Below are positions 48,742 to 61,842 of a stretch of 64,000 bases of DNA, piece after piece. The notes below the pieces were generated by a model. That model was not told the origin of the DNA. It did not search any database and worked only from the letters and a program-made list of their open reading frames with translations. Every line of letters begins with the position of its first letter. The first letter of the stretch is position 1. The translations under genes and the position numbers were made by a program. The DNA lies in the NCBI RefSeq assembly GCF_003057615.1, contig NZ_QAFW01000001.1, positions 186,001 through 250,000 of the forward strand. Reading direction: 5' to 3'. The stretch comes from Metalysinibacillus jejuensis. Its GTDB lineage: Bacteria; Bacillota; Bacilli; Bacillales_A; Planococcaceae.

Positions 48742-49607
48742 TGGCAACATTTAAAGATTTTCGTAATAATGTCAAGCCTAACTGGTGTCCGGGCTGTGGC
48801 GACTTTTCTGTCCAAGCAGCCATTCAACGTGCAGCAGCAAATGTTGGTATTGAGCCGCATGAGCTAGCAGTTATTTCAGGTATCGGCTGTTCAGGACGTA
48901 TTTCGGGTTATATTAATTCTTACGGCTTCCATGGTATTCATGGTCGCGCATTACCAATTGCGCAAGGTTTAAAAATGGCTAACCGTAACTTAAACGTTAT
49001 TGCTTCTGGTGGTGACGGTGATGGCTTTGCGATTGGTATGGGTCACACTGTGCACGGATTACGTCGTAACTTAGATTTAACATATATTATTATGGATAAC
49101 CAAATTTATGGTTTAACAAAGGGACAAACTTCACCGCGTTCAGAGGCAGGTTTTGTAACAAAATCAACGCCAGAGGGTGCAATTGAGCCAGCAGTTAAAC
49201 CATTAGAACTTGCTTTAACAACAGGCGCTACATTTGTTGCACAGAGCTTCTCTACAGACATTAAAGAGCTGACAGCCATTATTGAAGCGGGTATTAAACA
49301 TGAAGGCTTTGCTTTCATTAACGTCTTTAGCCCATGCGTAACATACAATAAGGTAAATACGTATGAATGGTTTAAAGAAAACTTAACAAAACTGTCTGAT
49401 ATTGAAGGCTACGACCCGAGCAACCGTGAGCAAGCAATGAAAACGGTAATGGAACATGATGGCTGGCTGACAGGTATTATTTATCAAGATACAGAAACAC
49501 CTTCTTATCAAAAGAAAGTGGACCGTTACGCAGAGGATGCACTATCAGCATCTGATTTAGCGTTAGGCGAAGATAAATTTAATGCGCTTGTAAAAGAATT
49601 TATGTAA
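48741..49607 (+). CDS. korB: 2-oxoacid:ferredoxin oxidoreductase, beta subunit
   Basis: 288-aa TPP-binding subunit. CPGCGDF near residue 17 gives cysteines for the Fe-S cluster; GDGDGFAIGMGH with MDNQIYGLTKGQ is the Mg-TPP motif. The ATG shares one base with the korA stop. The pair lies between ymdB and miaB, where B. subtilis has tdh and kbl. No separate ferredoxin (delta) gene is next to it, so an external ferredoxin is needed. Confidence 0.92.
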   Translation: MATFKDFRNNVKPNWCPGCGDFSVQAAIQRAAANVGIEPHELAVISGIGCSGRISGYINSYGFHGIHGRALPIAQGLKMANRNLNVIASGGDGDGFAIGMGHTVHGLRRNLDLTYIIMDNQIYGLTKGQTSPRSEAGFVTKSTPEGAIEPAVKPLELALTTGATFVAQSFSTDIKELTAIIEAGIKHEGFAFINVFSPCVTYNKVNTYEWFKENLTKLSDIEGYDPSNREQAMKTVMEHDGWLTGIIYQDTETPSYQKKVDRYAEDALSASDLALGEDKFNALVKEFM

Positions 49608-49611
49608 ATGC

Positions 49612-49640
49612 AAGGACCGTCCAAATAGGCGGTCCTTTTC
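49612..49640 (+). terminator. Rho-independent terminator of korAB
   Basis: AAGGACCG / CGGTCCTT stem with a 10-nt loop and a short T-run. Confidence 0.8.
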
Positions 49641-49676
49641 ATTTGTGATACAATGCGATTGAACGAGGTGATCAAG

Positions 49677-50021
49677 ATGGCAGAAATTATATCGCTTGCG
49701 AAACTAAGGCAAGAAAAGCAATTACAACAACATATTGCGCATAACTGTAATTTTAATCAACCCGATGAAATCGATGCATTAATTGTAGAAGGTTCACTAC
49801 GCATACATAACCATACGGAATTTCTAGCTTATTTACATCATTTATATGAGCGTGAACTTGAACCGAGAGACGTCTTTTATGATGTGTTTTACTTTCAGCC
49901 ACAGCAGTTTTCTGCTCGTTATCAATTAGATTGGTGGCGTTGTGTGCAATATGCCGTAACGTTTCTTACGATTTTAAAAGAGAATGAGCGTGACGAGTAT
50001 GTGACCTTCTTATATCGTTAA
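49677..50021 (+). CDS. Conserved-looking protein of unknown function (114 aa)
   Basis: Not recognised. A mixed charged/aromatic soluble protein; the C-terminal half is notable for DVFYDVFYFQPQQFSARY, then LDWWRC. No signal peptide or membrane helix. ATG 49677 is preferred because GAGGTG stands 6 nt before it; ATG 49653 precedes that SD. An extended -10 box (TGATACAAT, ending at 49654) may drive it. It stands alone between korB and miaB. Confidence 0.75.
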   Translation: MAEIISLAKLRQEKQLQQHIAHNCNFNQPDEIDALIVEGSLRIHNHTEFLAYLHHLYERELEPRDVFYDVFYFQPQQFSARYQLDWWRCVQYAVTFLTILKENERDEYVTFLYR

Positions 50022-50129
50022 ATCGCTAAAATGCTTTGTTGTAGTTGTCCTACTACGGTGGAGTTCGCTATAATGGAACAATGAGAATTCGTCGTGACGA
50101 ATTTAGCTCGAAAGGAGTTTCATTACGTA

Positions 50130-51638
50130 ATGAATGAAGAACAACGATTAGCGAGTCAGCAAATCAAAAAAGATAAACAACCTGCAAAGGATTATAGTAA
50201 ATATTTTGAGCAAGTGTTTACCGCTCCTTCACTAAAAGAAGCGAAAAAGCGCGGTAAAGAAGACGTAAAATACCATAAAGACTTTGAAATTGATGAGCAA
50301 TTTGCCAATATGGGCGTAGGACGTAAATTTTATATCCGAACGTACGGTTGTCAAATGAATGAGCATGATACTGAGGTGATGGCAGGTATTTTTATGGCGC
50401 TTGGCTATGAGCCAACCGAAAATATTGAGGAATCGGATATTGTATTACTTAATACATGCGCCATTCGTGAAGGCGCCGAAAACAAAGTATTTGGTGAGCT
50501 AGGTTTCCTATTAAAATATAAGCGCAAAAATCCAAATATGTTAATTGGTGTGTGTGGCTGTATGTCCCAAGAGGAAAACGTCGTTAAACGTATTTTAAAA
50601 CAATACCAGCACGTCGATATGGTTTTTGGCACGCATAATATTCACCGCTTACCGACAATTTTAAAAGAAGCGTATTTATCAAAAGAAATGGTCGTTGAAG
50701 TATGGTCAAAAGAGGGCGACGTTATCGAAAACCTACCTAAAAAACGCCTTGGTTCAATTAAAGCTTGGGTTAATATTATGTATGGTTGCGATAAGTTTTG
50801 TACGTATTGCATCGTACCTTATACACGAGGTAAGGAACGTAGTCGTCGTCCTGAGGAAATTATTCAAGAAGTGCGTAGCTTAGCAGCAGAGGGCTATCAA
50901 GAAATTATGTTGCTCGGTCAAAATGTTAACGCTTACGGTAAAGACTTTGACGACATAACATATGGTCTTGGCGATTTAATGAAAGAGTTAAGCACAATTG
51001 ATATTCCGCGTATCCGTTTTACCACAAGTCATCCACGTGATTTCGATGATTATTTAATTGAGGTGCTTGCGCAAAAAGGTAACCTTGTAGAGCATATCCA
51101 TTTACCTGTACAGTCAGGCTCTAATGAAATTTTAAAAATTATGGCACGTAAATATACGCGCGAGCATTTTTTACAATTGGTAGATAAAATTAAGACAGCT
51201 ATCCCAGATGTGGCTTTAACAACGGATATTATTGTAGGCTACCCAAATGAAACAGAAGAGCAGTTTGAAGAAACGTTATCGCTTTACCGCGAAGTTGGCT
51301 TTGAAATGGCTTATACGTACATTTACTCTGCGCGTGAAGGTACGCCAGCTGCTAAAATGCAAGATAATGTACCGGATGACGTTAAAAAGCAACGTCTTGA
51401 CCGTCTAAACGAAGTGGTGCGTGAGTACTCGGCAAAAGCGTTAGAAAAGTTAGTCGGTACGGAGATCGAAGTATTAGTTGAAGGAAGCAGTAAGCGCCGC
51501 GATGATGTATTAGCGGGCTATACACGTAAAAATCGTCTCGTTAACTTCGAAGGGCCTGCAGATAGCGTTGGCAAATTAGTAACAGTAAAAATTATTGAAG
51601 CAAAATCACACTCCCTCGTAGGCGAGTTTATTAAATAA
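50130..51638 (+). CDS. miaB: tRNA-2-methylthio-N6-dimethylallyladenosine synthase MiaB
   Basis: Radical-SAM methylthiotransferase acting on i6A37 of tRNAs; its substrate base is made by MiaA (60.5 kb). About 502 aa: N-terminal UPF0004 domain with cluster cysteines in [17 protein letters not shown] and VCGCMSQ, radical-SAM [12 protein letters not shown], and a C-terminal TRAM domain ([10 protein letters not shown]). ATG 50130 gives MNEEQRL, as in B. subtilis; its SD (AAAGGAG) is 12 nt away, rather far. The GTG at 50094 is the alternative. Confidence 0.94.
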   Translation: MNEEQRLASQQIKKDKQPAKDYSKYFEQVFTAPSLKEAKKRGKEDVKYHKDFEIDEQFANMGVGRKFYIRTYGCQMNEHDTEVMAGIFMALGYEPTENIEESDIVLLNTCAIREGAENKVFGELGFLLKYKRKNPNMLIGVCGCMSQEENVVKRILKQYQHVDMVFGTHNIHRLPTILKEAYLSKEMVVEVWSKEGDVIENLPKKRLGSIKAWVNIMYGCDKFCTYCIVPYTRGKERSRRPEEIIQEVRSLAAEGYQEIMLLGQNVNAYGKDFDDITYGLGDLMKELSTIDIPRIRFTTSHPRDFDDYLIEVLAQKGNLVEHIHLPVQSGSNEILKIMARKYTREHFLQLVDKIKTAIPDVALTTDIIVGYPNETEEQFEETLSLYREVGFEMAYTYIYSAREGTPAAKMQDNVPDDVKKQRLDRLNEVVREYSAKALEKLVGTEIEVLVEGSSKRRDDVLAGYTRKNRLVNFEGPADSVGKLVTVKIIEAKSHSLVGEFIK

Positions 51639-51654
51639 AAGGTGGTAACTAACA

Positions 51655-52086
51655 ATGACAAAATTATACACTAAAGATGATTTAATTATTAAAGCACGCG
51701 AAATCGCACATATGATTGCCAATACAGAGCAAGTCGAAATTTTTAAAGCAGCAGAAGCTAAAATTAACGAAAACCAAATGGTTCGTGAAAAAATTGAAAG
51801 CTTAAAAGCACTGCAAAAACAAGCGGTTAACTTTGAACACCTTGGTAAAGAGCGTGGCGTGAAGGTAATCGAAAGTAAAATTGAGCAAATCGAAAATGAA
51901 ATTAATGAAGTGCCAGTCGTACAACAGTTTAAAATGACGCAAATGGACGTTAATGAATTATTACAATTAGTGTCAAATACCATTGCGAACCATGTAACGA
52001 ACGAAATCGTTGAATCAACAGGCGGCGATGTACTGCGCGGCGAAACAGGTTCATACGTAGAAAATAAGAGCGGCAGCTGCTCATAA
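51655..52086 (+). CDS. ricA: RicA/YmcA, subunit of the RNase Y specificity complex
   Basis: 143-aa helical protein of the YlbF/YmcA family. In B. subtilis RicA, RicF and RicT form a complex with iron-sulfur clusters that directs RNase Y processing of operon mRNAs and affects competence and biofilm. The family helix (IAHMIANTEQVEIFKAAEAKI) and a single C-terminal Cys142, a candidate cluster ligand, are visible. Start ATG 51655 after AAAGGTGG. Follows miaB as in B. subtilis; cotE, which comes next there, is missing. Confidence 0.92.
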   Translation: MTKLYTKDDLIIKAREIAHMIANTEQVEIFKAAEAKINENQMVREKIESLKALQKQAVNFEHLGKERGVKVIESKIEQIENEINEVPVVQQFKMTQMDVNELLQLVSNTIANHVTNEIVESTGGDVLRGETGSYVENKSGSCS

Positions 52087-52090
52087 AATA

Positions 52091-52127
52091 AATGCGAGTC
52101 GAGCGATATGTTCGATTCGCATTTTTT
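52091..52127 (+). terminator. Rho-independent terminator of miaB-ricA
   Basis: A 12-bp stem AATGCGAGTCGA / TCGATTCGCATT (one G-U), then six T. Confidence 0.88.
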
Positions 52128-52130
52128 GTT

Positions 52131-52139
52131 TGTTATAAT
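52131..52139 (+). promoter_or_regulatory. Extended -10 promoter of mutSL
   Basis: TGTTATAAT (extended -10, TATAAT at 52134-52139) lies 36 bases before mutS. The 17-bp-spaced -35 position reads TTCGAT and is weak. Confidence 0.5.
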
Positions 52140-52175
52140 AAGCATACGTAATTTTGAAACAGGAGAGAAATGACA

Positions 52176-54713
52176 ATGACCTATACCCCAATGATGCAAC
52201 AATATTTAACGATTAAGGCGGAGTATGAAGATGCCTTTTTATTTTTCCGCTTAGGCGATTTTTATGAATTATTTTTTACGGATGCAACGCGCGCATCACA
52301 AATTTTAGAAATTACATTGACGAGCCGTGATGCTGGTAGTAAAGAGCGTATTCCTATGTGTGGTGTGCCGCATCACTCTGCACAAAACTATATTGAAACT
52401 TTAGTACAAAAAGGATATAAGGTGGCCATCTGTGAGCAAACTGAAGATCCAAAGCATGCCAAGGGTGTTGTGCGCCGTGAAGTCGTGCAGTTAATTACGC
52501 CAGGGACACTAACAGAAGGAAAGACAGTAGACGGTAAAAGTAATCACTTCATTGCAGCGGCTGACCCAATTGATACGGGCTTTAGCTATGCCTATTTAGA
52601 TATGGCGACGGGCGAGGCAATTGTATCAACGGTAGAGGGCGAGGCACGCGCTTTAGTGCTACAACTTCAATCTTATGGCATTAAGGAAGTGATTGTACCT
52701 GAACATTTGACTGCTGTTATGTCACCATTAACTGCGCAACTTGGTATTACCCTGTCGGTAGAAGATGAAGTTAAGGAGCAAGCGTATCCTCATATTCCGA
52801 AGGCGCTACATACGAGTTGTGGTAGATTATTACGCTATATTGAGCGTACACAAATGCGTGCACTCGCGCATATTCAAGATTTTCGTTACGAAGAAACAGC
52901 CAATCATTTACGCATTGATGCCTCGTCTAAACGTAACCTTGAGCTAATCCAGTCCATTCGTGGTAATGATACAAAAGGAACGTTACTGTGGTTATTAGAT
53001 GACACTGCAACATCAATGGGAGCACGTAAACTTAAGCAATGGCTACATGAACCTTTAGCTACACAGCATTTAATCGAAGCCCGCTTGCAAATAGTGAGTG
53101 ATTTACTGGACGGCTTTTTTGTACGTGCGGAGTTACAAGCGATGCTTAAGCAAGTGTATGATTTAGAGCGTTTGGCAGGGCGTGTGGCGATGGGTAGTGT
53201 AGGTGGACGTGATGTCGCGCAACTTCGTGATTCATTGCGTCAAGTGCCGTTTATTCAAGACCAATTAATCAATGCTGGTTATGATAGTCTACGCGCGTTA
53301 GGGGAGCAACTTGATACTTGTGTGGATGTGGAGCAATTATTAGCAGCTGCCGTTACAGACCACCCGCCCATTAGTATTAAGGAAGGCGATGTGATTCGAG
53401 ATGGCTATCATGCACGCCTTGATGAGCTACGTGATGCCTCACGTAACGGTAAGGACTGGTTAGCGCAACTTGAGCTCAAGGAACGTGAGCGGACGGGGAT
53501 TAAAAACTTAAAAATTGGTTATAATCGCATTTTTGGCTATTATATTGAAATTACAAAATCGAATATTCATTTAGCTGATCTTACACGCTATGAACGCAAA
53601 CAGACGCTTGCAAATTGTGAGCGCTATATTACAGACGAGTTAAAAGAAAAAGAGGCATTAATTTTAAATGCGGAAGAAGAAAGTTTATCCTTAGAGTATG
53701 ACCTTTTTGTAGCACTGCGCGAAAAATTAAATGCTTACATTCCGCGTCTTCAAAAGTTAGCATCTGCATTGAGTGAGCTTGATGTACTTATGAGCTTTGC
53801 TCAAGTTTCGGATAATTATCGTTTTGTGCGACCTACTTTCCATGAGGGCAAAGCCTTACTTATTAAAGATGGGCGTCACCCAGTTGTCGAAAAAATGCTG
53901 AACAAGGATTCGTATGTACCAAATGATTGTTTATTAACCGAACAAGAAAATATGATGCTTATTACAGGACCTAATATGTCGGGTAAGAGTACGTATATGC
54001 GTCAGGTAGCTTTAATTACAGTAATGGCGCAAATGGGATGCTATGTGCCTGCAAGCGAGGCAAAGTTACCGATTGTCGACCAAATTTTTACCCGTATTGG
54101 TGCTGCGGATGATTTAGCGCAAGGACAATCAACCTTTATGGTCGAAATGTTAGAGTCACAACATGCCATTGCGAATGCAACAGCACGTAGCTTGTTATTA
54201 TTTGACGAGATTGGGCGAGGAACTTCAACGTATGATGGTATGGCTTTAGCGCAGGCGATGATGGAGTATATCCATAATGAGATTGGGGCTAACACGTTAT
54301 TCTCTACGCATTACCATGAGTTAACAACACTAGACCAAGCATTAACGAGATTGCAAAATGTACACGTGACTGCAGCTGAGCAAGACGGTAAAGTCGTATT
54401 TTTACACAAAGTAAAACGTGGGGCTGCAGATAAATCCTACGGTATTCATGTCGCGGAGCTTGCTCAACTGCCAACTGCCATTATTACACGTGCCAATGAA
54501 CTGCTTATGAGCTTTGAGGAGCAACCTGCTGTCAGCACACCAATCATTGAACAAGTAGCTGAACCCGTTGCACAGCTTAGTTTATTTGCGGATGAGCCAA
54601 CATCAGCTGAGCGAAAGGTACTTAAGCAGTTACAACAAGCTAATTTAATTACGTCAACGCCAATGGAGGCAATGAATTTATTATATGCACTACAACAACA
54701 ATTAAAAAAATGA
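52176..54713 (+). CDS. mutS: DNA mismatch repair protein MutS
   Basis: Mismatch-recognition ATPase, about 845 aa. The mismatch-binding Phe-x-Glu is in FRLGDFYELFF near residue 36. Core and clamp domains follow, then ATPase motifs GPNMSGKSTYMRQ, LFDEIGRGTSTYDG and FSTHYHEL. QLSLF near the C-terminus (in VAQLSLFADEP) is a sliding-clamp-binding motif, the same pentapeptide that ends PolC. ATG 52176 is 10 nt after AGGAG; ATG 52170 is close to the SD. mutL follows in an operon. Confidence 0.96.
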   Translation: MTYTPMMQQYLTIKAEYEDAFLFFRLGDFYELFFTDATRASQILEITLTSRDAGSKERIPMCGVPHHSAQNYIETLVQKGYKVAICEQTEDPKHAKGVVRREVVQLITPGTLTEGKTVDGKSNHFIAAADPIDTGFSYAYLDMATGEAIVSTVEGEARALVLQLQSYGIKEVIVPEHLTAVMSPLTAQLGITLSVEDEVKEQAYPHIPKALHTSCGRLLRYIERTQMRALAHIQDFRYEETANHLRIDASSKRNLELIQSIRGNDTKGTLLWLLDDTATSMGARKLKQWLHEPLATQHLIEARLQIVSDLLDGFFVRAELQAMLKQVYDLERLAGRVAMGSVGGRDVAQLRDSLRQVPFIQDQLINAGYDSLRALGEQLDTCVDVEQLLAAAVTDHPPISIKEGDVIRDGYHARLDELRDASRNGKDWLAQLELKERERTGIKNLKIGYNRIFGYYIEITKSNIHLADLTRYERKQTLANCERYITDELKEKEALILNAEEESLSLEYDLFVALREKLNAYIPRLQKLASALSELDVLMSFAQVSDNYRFVRPTFHEGKALLIKDGRHPVVEKMLNKDSYVPNDCLLTEQENMMLITGPNMSGKSTYMRQVALITVMAQMGCYVPASEAKLPIVDQIFTRIGAADDLAQGQSTFMVEMLESQHAIANATARSLLLFDEIGRGTSTYDGMALAQAMMEYIHNEIGANTLFSTHYHELTTLDQALTRLQNVHVTAAEQDGKVVFLHKVKRGAADKSYGIHVAELAQLPTAIITRANELLMSFEEQPAVSTPIIEQVAEPVAQLSLFADEPTSAERKVLKQLQQANLITSTPMEAMNLLYALQQQLKK

Positions 54714-54723
54714 GGTGAGACGC

Positions 54724-58007
<3,284 letters not shown>

Positions 58008-58021
58008 AAGGAGGAAATACA

Positions 58022-59653
58022 ATGTTTTCCTATAAAGAACGCTCTAAAATTAAACAGTTAATGACAAACTATCATTTTGATGTCGTCGTGATTGGCGGTG
58101 GGATTACAGGAGCAGGTATTGCACTTGATGCTGCTTCGCGTGGGCTCTCTGTCGCTTTAGTTGAGATGCAAGATTTTTCTGCAGGTACATCGAGTCGTTC
58201 GACAAAACTCGTACACGGTGGGCTACGCTATTTAAAAAATTTAGAAGTGGACGTTGTAGCAGAAGTAGGACGTGAACGTGAAATTGTGTATAACAACGGT
58301 GTGCATATTACGACGCCTGAACATATGTTACTTCCGCTTTATAAAAAAGGTACGTATGGGCCTTTAGCTACCTCGATTGCACTAAAAGTGTATGATCGCC
58401 TAGCGCGTGTTAAAAAGGAAGAGCGCCGTACGATGCTTACGAAGAAGCAAACCTTACAGCTCGAACCTTTATTAAAAGAGCAAGATATGCGTGGTGGTGG
58501 CTATTATGTAGAATACCGCACAGATGATGCGCGATTAACAATCGAAGTGCTAAAAAAAGCAGTAGCGTATCAAGCATTATGTTTAAACTATGCGAAAGCG
58601 CAAAATTTTATGTATGACAAAAAGCGTCGTGTTGTTGGCGTTGAAGTTCTCGACAAATTAACAGACGACACGTTTACCATTAGCGCTACGCAAGTTATTA
58701 ACGCTGCTGGTCCTTGGGTAGATGATGTGCGCAAGCGCGACCAAGTGGCGAATAATAAACAGCTGCGTCTAACAAAAGGCGTGCATATTGTCATTGATCA
58801 AACGGTATTTCCACTGCGACAAGCGATTTACTTTGACACACCTGATGGTCGTATGGTGTTTGCTATCCCGCGTGATGGTAAAGCGTATGTAGGTACGACA
58901 GATACGTTTTATGATAAGGACCCGATGCATCCTATTGCTACGCGTGAAGATGTGAGTTATTTATTAGAAACGATTCACTTTATGTTCCCGCAAGTTCGCG
59001 TGGGGCATGAAGATGTAGAGTCTACGTGGGCTGGTGTACGCCCGTTAATTTACGAAGAAGGAAAAGATCCTTCTGAAATATCACGTAAAGATGAGATTTG
59101 GGTAGCTAAAAGTGGCTTAATGACCATCGCGGGCGGAAAGCTGACGGGTTATCGCCAAATGGCTGAAGATATCGTAGACCAAGTCGTGCGTACGCATAAG
59201 TTTAAACATGCGCAAAAATGTGCGACGAAGCACTTGCCACTCTCAGGCGCGAATGGCATTAATGCTAAAAACTTCCAAGGTTATATCGGTAATAAAGCCA
59301 AGGAAGGCGAGCGTCTAGGAATTTCATACGAAGCGGCAAAACAGTTAGTTGCTACGTATGGTACAAATGTAGATGATGTTTTTCGCTATTTACGCAACGT
59401 GCAGGAAGGTGCACTGCCACGCTGCTTACATGCGCGTTTACTTTATGCAATTTATCATGAAATGGTCTACACACCGAGCGACTTCTTTATTCGCCGTACA
59501 GGGATGTTATATTTTGATATCGCAACTGTCGTTAAATATAAAGACGCTGTGTTAGACATCATGGCGAAAGAGTTGTCTTACACAGATAAACAGCGCCAAC
59601 AATTTAATGAAGAGTTAATTATTGCTTTACACGAAGCAAAATATCCTCAGTAA
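58022..59653 (+). CDS. glpD: Aerobic glycerol-3-phosphate dehydrogenase
   Basis: FAD-dependent, membrane-associated enzyme oxidising glycerol 3-phosphate to DHAP and passing electrons to quinone. 543 aa. FAD-binding VVVIGGGITGAGIALDAASR at about residues 25-44, SSRSTKLVHGGLRYL, and GTTDTFYDKDP in the substrate domain. Start ATG 58022 after AAAGGAGG, 14 bases downstream of glpK. Confidence 0.95.
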   Translation: MFSYKERSKIKQLMTNYHFDVVVIGGGITGAGIALDAASRGLSVALVEMQDFSAGTSSRSTKLVHGGLRYLKNLEVDVVAEVGREREIVYNNGVHITTPEHMLLPLYKKGTYGPLATSIALKVYDRLARVKKEERRTMLTKKQTLQLEPLLKEQDMRGGGYYVEYRTDDARLTIEVLKKAVAYQALCLNYAKAQNFMYDKKRRVVGVEVLDKLTDDTFTISATQVINAAGPWVDDVRKRDQVANNKQLRLTKGVHIVIDQTVFPLRQAIYFDTPDGRMVFAIPRDGKAYVGTTDTFYDKDPMHPIATREDVSYLLETIHFMFPQVRVGHEDVESTWAGVRPLIYEEGKDPSEISRKDEIWVAKSGLMTIAGGKLTGYRQMAEDIVDQVVRTHKFKHAQKCATKHLPLSGANGINAKNFQGYIGNKAKEGERLGISYEAAKQLVATYGTNVDDVFRYLRNVQEGALPRCLHARLLYAIYHEMVYTPSDFFIRRTGMLYFDIATVVKYKDAVLDIMAKELSYTDKQRQQFNEELIIALHEAKYPQ

Positions 59654-59668
59654 AAAGGAGCGATAGCA

Positions 59669-60559
59669 TTGACATATCTACGCATGAGTGATGGGCATGA
59701 AGTGTTTGTACGGTGCTATGAACCGCGTACGATACGCGGTCATGTGCATATTTTACATGGCATGGCAGAGCATAGTGGCCGTTATGAATCGTTGGCCCTT
59801 TTTTTACAGCAACAAGGCTATTATGTAACGTTACATGACCATAGGGGGCACGGTAATACAGCGCAGCGTAACGGCAAGTACGGCTATTTCGCTGCGCACG
59901 GAGGCTTTCATCGTGTTGTCATAGATGTGCACGAAGTGATTACTGCCGTACGACAAGGTAAAGAGCTACCACCTGTACAGCTTATCGGTCATAGTATGGG
60001 ATCTTTTATCGCACGTAGCTATATCCAACGCTATGAAGTTGCGAATGTTATTTTAATCGGTACAGGTGAAGGTACAGTTAAGCACCGTGTGGGACAAATT
60101 TTACCGGCTTGTTCGCGTAGTAAAGATCAGCCAAGCCCATTGCTAAATGAGCTAAGCTTTGGCAGTTTTAGCCGAACGGTGTCGAATCGTTTAACCCCTT
60201 ATGACTGGTTATGTACAGAGCCGACGGAAGTGCAAAAATATATCGCAGATGAGCAGTGCGGCTTTACCGCAACCACACAGTTTTATGCGGATATCATGGC
60301 AGGTATTGTTGAGGTAAGCACGCCCCAAGAAATTGCAAAAGTGCCTAAAACCTTGCCGATTTTATTAATGAGCGGTAGTGAGGATGCCGTCGGTAATGCG
60401 ACAAAAGGTGTATTTCACGTAGCGGAGCAGTTTGAGCGCGCCGGCATACAACACGTATGTACGTATATTGTGGAAGGAAAGCGTCATGAGATTTTAAACG
60501 AGGCAAATAAGTATGCAACGTATCACATGATCGTACGGTGGTTACAACATTATGAATGA
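59669..60559 (+). CDS. Alpha/beta-hydrolase, lysophospholipase or monoacylglycerol lipase type
   Basis: 296-aa serine hydrolase of the PldB/COG2267 group. Nucleophile Ser109 in GHSMG, oxyanion region [19 protein letters not shown], and the acid and His near GSEDAVGN and KRHEILNE complete the triad. TTG start 59669, 8 nt after AAAAAGGAG. Its place behind glpK-glpD suggests it frees glycerol or glycerophosphate backbones that those enzymes then use; that link is inference. The stop overlaps miaA by eight bases. Confidence 0.88.
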   Translation: MTYLRMSDGHEVFVRCYEPRTIRGHVHILHGMAEHSGRYESLALFLQQQGYYVTLHDHRGHGNTAQRNGKYGYFAAHGGFHRVVIDVHEVITAVRQGKELPPVQLIGHSMGSFIARSYIQRYEVANVILIGTGEGTVKHRVGQILPACSRSKDQPSPLLNELSFGSFSRTVSNRLTPYDWLCTEPTEVQKYIADEQCGFTATTQFYADIMAGIVEVSTPQEIAKVPKTLPILLMSGSEDAVGNATKGVFHVAEQFERAGIQHVCTYIVEGKRHEILNEANKYATYHMIVRWLQHYE

Positions 60560-61451
60560 ATTGATGGAAACATGTAAAACAAAAGAAGTGGTTGCGATTG
60601 TAGGACCTACAGCTTCTGGTAAGACCGCACTAAGCATTGCGCTTGCTAAAGCATTGGACGGTGAAGTGATTAACGGCGACGCTATGCAAGTGTACCGAGG
60701 GTTAGATATTGGTACAGCTAAAATTACAACCGAAGAGATGGAAGGCATCCCGCACCACTTGCTTAGCTTTTTAGCACCAACGGAAAGTTTTTCTGTAGCT
60801 GATTTTCAACAACTCGCACGCGAAAAAATTAAAGAAATTACAGCGCGTGGCAAAAAGCCTATTATTGTAGGCGGCACGGGTTTATATGTGCAAGCGGCTC
60901 TTTATGATTTTCGATTTACTGAGCAAAAAATTGATGAGGCGTTACGTCAGGAGCTTTATGCGATGTTAGAAGCGAAAGGTCCTCAACATATGCATAACTT
61001 ACTTGCAGCACAAGATGCACAAACAGCGGCAACAATCCATCCTAATAATACACGCCGCGTGATTCGCGCTTTAGAAATGTTACAACAAGGTACGACTAAA
61101 TCAGATGAAGCAAAGCAACAAGGCAATACTGCACTTTATGATGCGACAATTATTGGCTTAGACTTGCCTCGTGATGTATTGTATGACCGCATTAATGCGC
61201 GTGTAGATCACATGATGGCGTTAGGGCTCGAACAAGAAGTGCGTGCACTTTATGACGCAGGGATACGAGATGTGCAAGCGATACAAGCCATCGGTTATAA
61301 AGAACTATATGCTTATTTCGATGGGCATATGACAAAACAGGAAGCTCTTGAGGCATTAAAGCAAAATTCTCGTCGCTATGCCAAAAGGCAACTGACGTAT
61401 TTCCGTAATAAAATGGACATAACTTTTATCAATCCCTTGCAAGTAACGTAA
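60552..61451 (+). CDS. miaA: tRNA dimethylallyltransferase MiaA
   Basis: Adds dimethylallyl to A37 of tRNAs reading UNN codons; MiaB then methylthiolates it. 299 aa: P-loop [27 protein letters not shown], and the C-terminal IGYKELYAY and [12 protein letters not shown]. In the catalytic loop the usual GDSMQ reads GDAMQ (Asp kept, Ser replaced by Ala). ATG 60552 has only a weak SD and overlaps the hydrolase stop, pointing to translational coupling; ATG 60564 is the alternative. Confidence 0.95.
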   Translation: MNELMETCKTKEVVAIVGPTASGKTALSIALAKALDGEVINGDAMQVYRGLDIGTAKITTEEMEGIPHHLLSFLAPTESFSVADFQQLAREKIKEITARGKKPIIVGGTGLYVQAALYDFRFTEQKIDEALRQELYAMLEAKGPQHMHNLLAAQDAQTAATIHPNNTRRVIRALEMLQQGTTKSDEAKQQGNTALYDATIIGLDLPRDVLYDRINARVDHMMALGLEQEVRALYDAGIRDVQAIQAIGYKELYAYFDGHMTKQEALEALKQNSRRYAKRQLTYFRNKMDITFINPLQVT

Positions 61452-61515
61452 ATATTGTTTGTAAATGTGTGAACGTGGTAAAGAAAAGTAACTATAGAAA
61501 GAGGGGGCTATGCGC

Positions 61516-61734
61516 ATGACGAGTAATTTACAAGAAACGATGTTAAATCAGATGCGTAAAGACGAAATCTTCGTTACTGTCTTTTTACTCAATGGTTTTC
61601 AACTAAAAGGAACGATTAAGTCGTATGATAATTTTACGGTGTTACTACAAGATAGTGAAAACAATCAACATTTAATTTATAAGCATGCAATTTCAACTTT
61701 TGTACCGAGTCAAACGATTACTTACAATGACTAG
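61516..61734 (+). CDS. hfq: RNA chaperone Hfq
   Basis: Sm-like hexameric RNA-binding protein, 72 aa, short as in Firmicutes without a long C-terminal tail. Sm1 region [21 protein letters not shown] and Sm2 YKHAIST are intact. ATG 61516 is preferred (8 nt after GAGGGGG); ATG 61510 is close to the SD. Downstream of miaA as in most bacteria, with its own terminator. Confidence 0.95.
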   Translation: MTSNLQETMLNQMRKDEIFVTVFLLNGFQLKGTIKSYDNFTVLLQDSENNQHLIYKHAISTFVPSQTITYND

Positions 61735-61770
61735 TATCGTGAAAATAAGGCATAAGTTGGCCTATATTTT

Positions 61771-61803
61771 AAACCTAAAGCAAACGAGCTTTAGGTTTTT
61801 TTG
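61771..61803 (+). terminator. Rho-independent terminator of miaA-hfq
   Basis: An 11-bp stem AAACCTAAAGC / GCTTTAGGTTT, 6-nt loop, T-run. Confidence 0.9.
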
Positions 61804-61842
61804 TTATGATAGAAAGGAATGAAAAAAGAGGAGAGTTACGTA

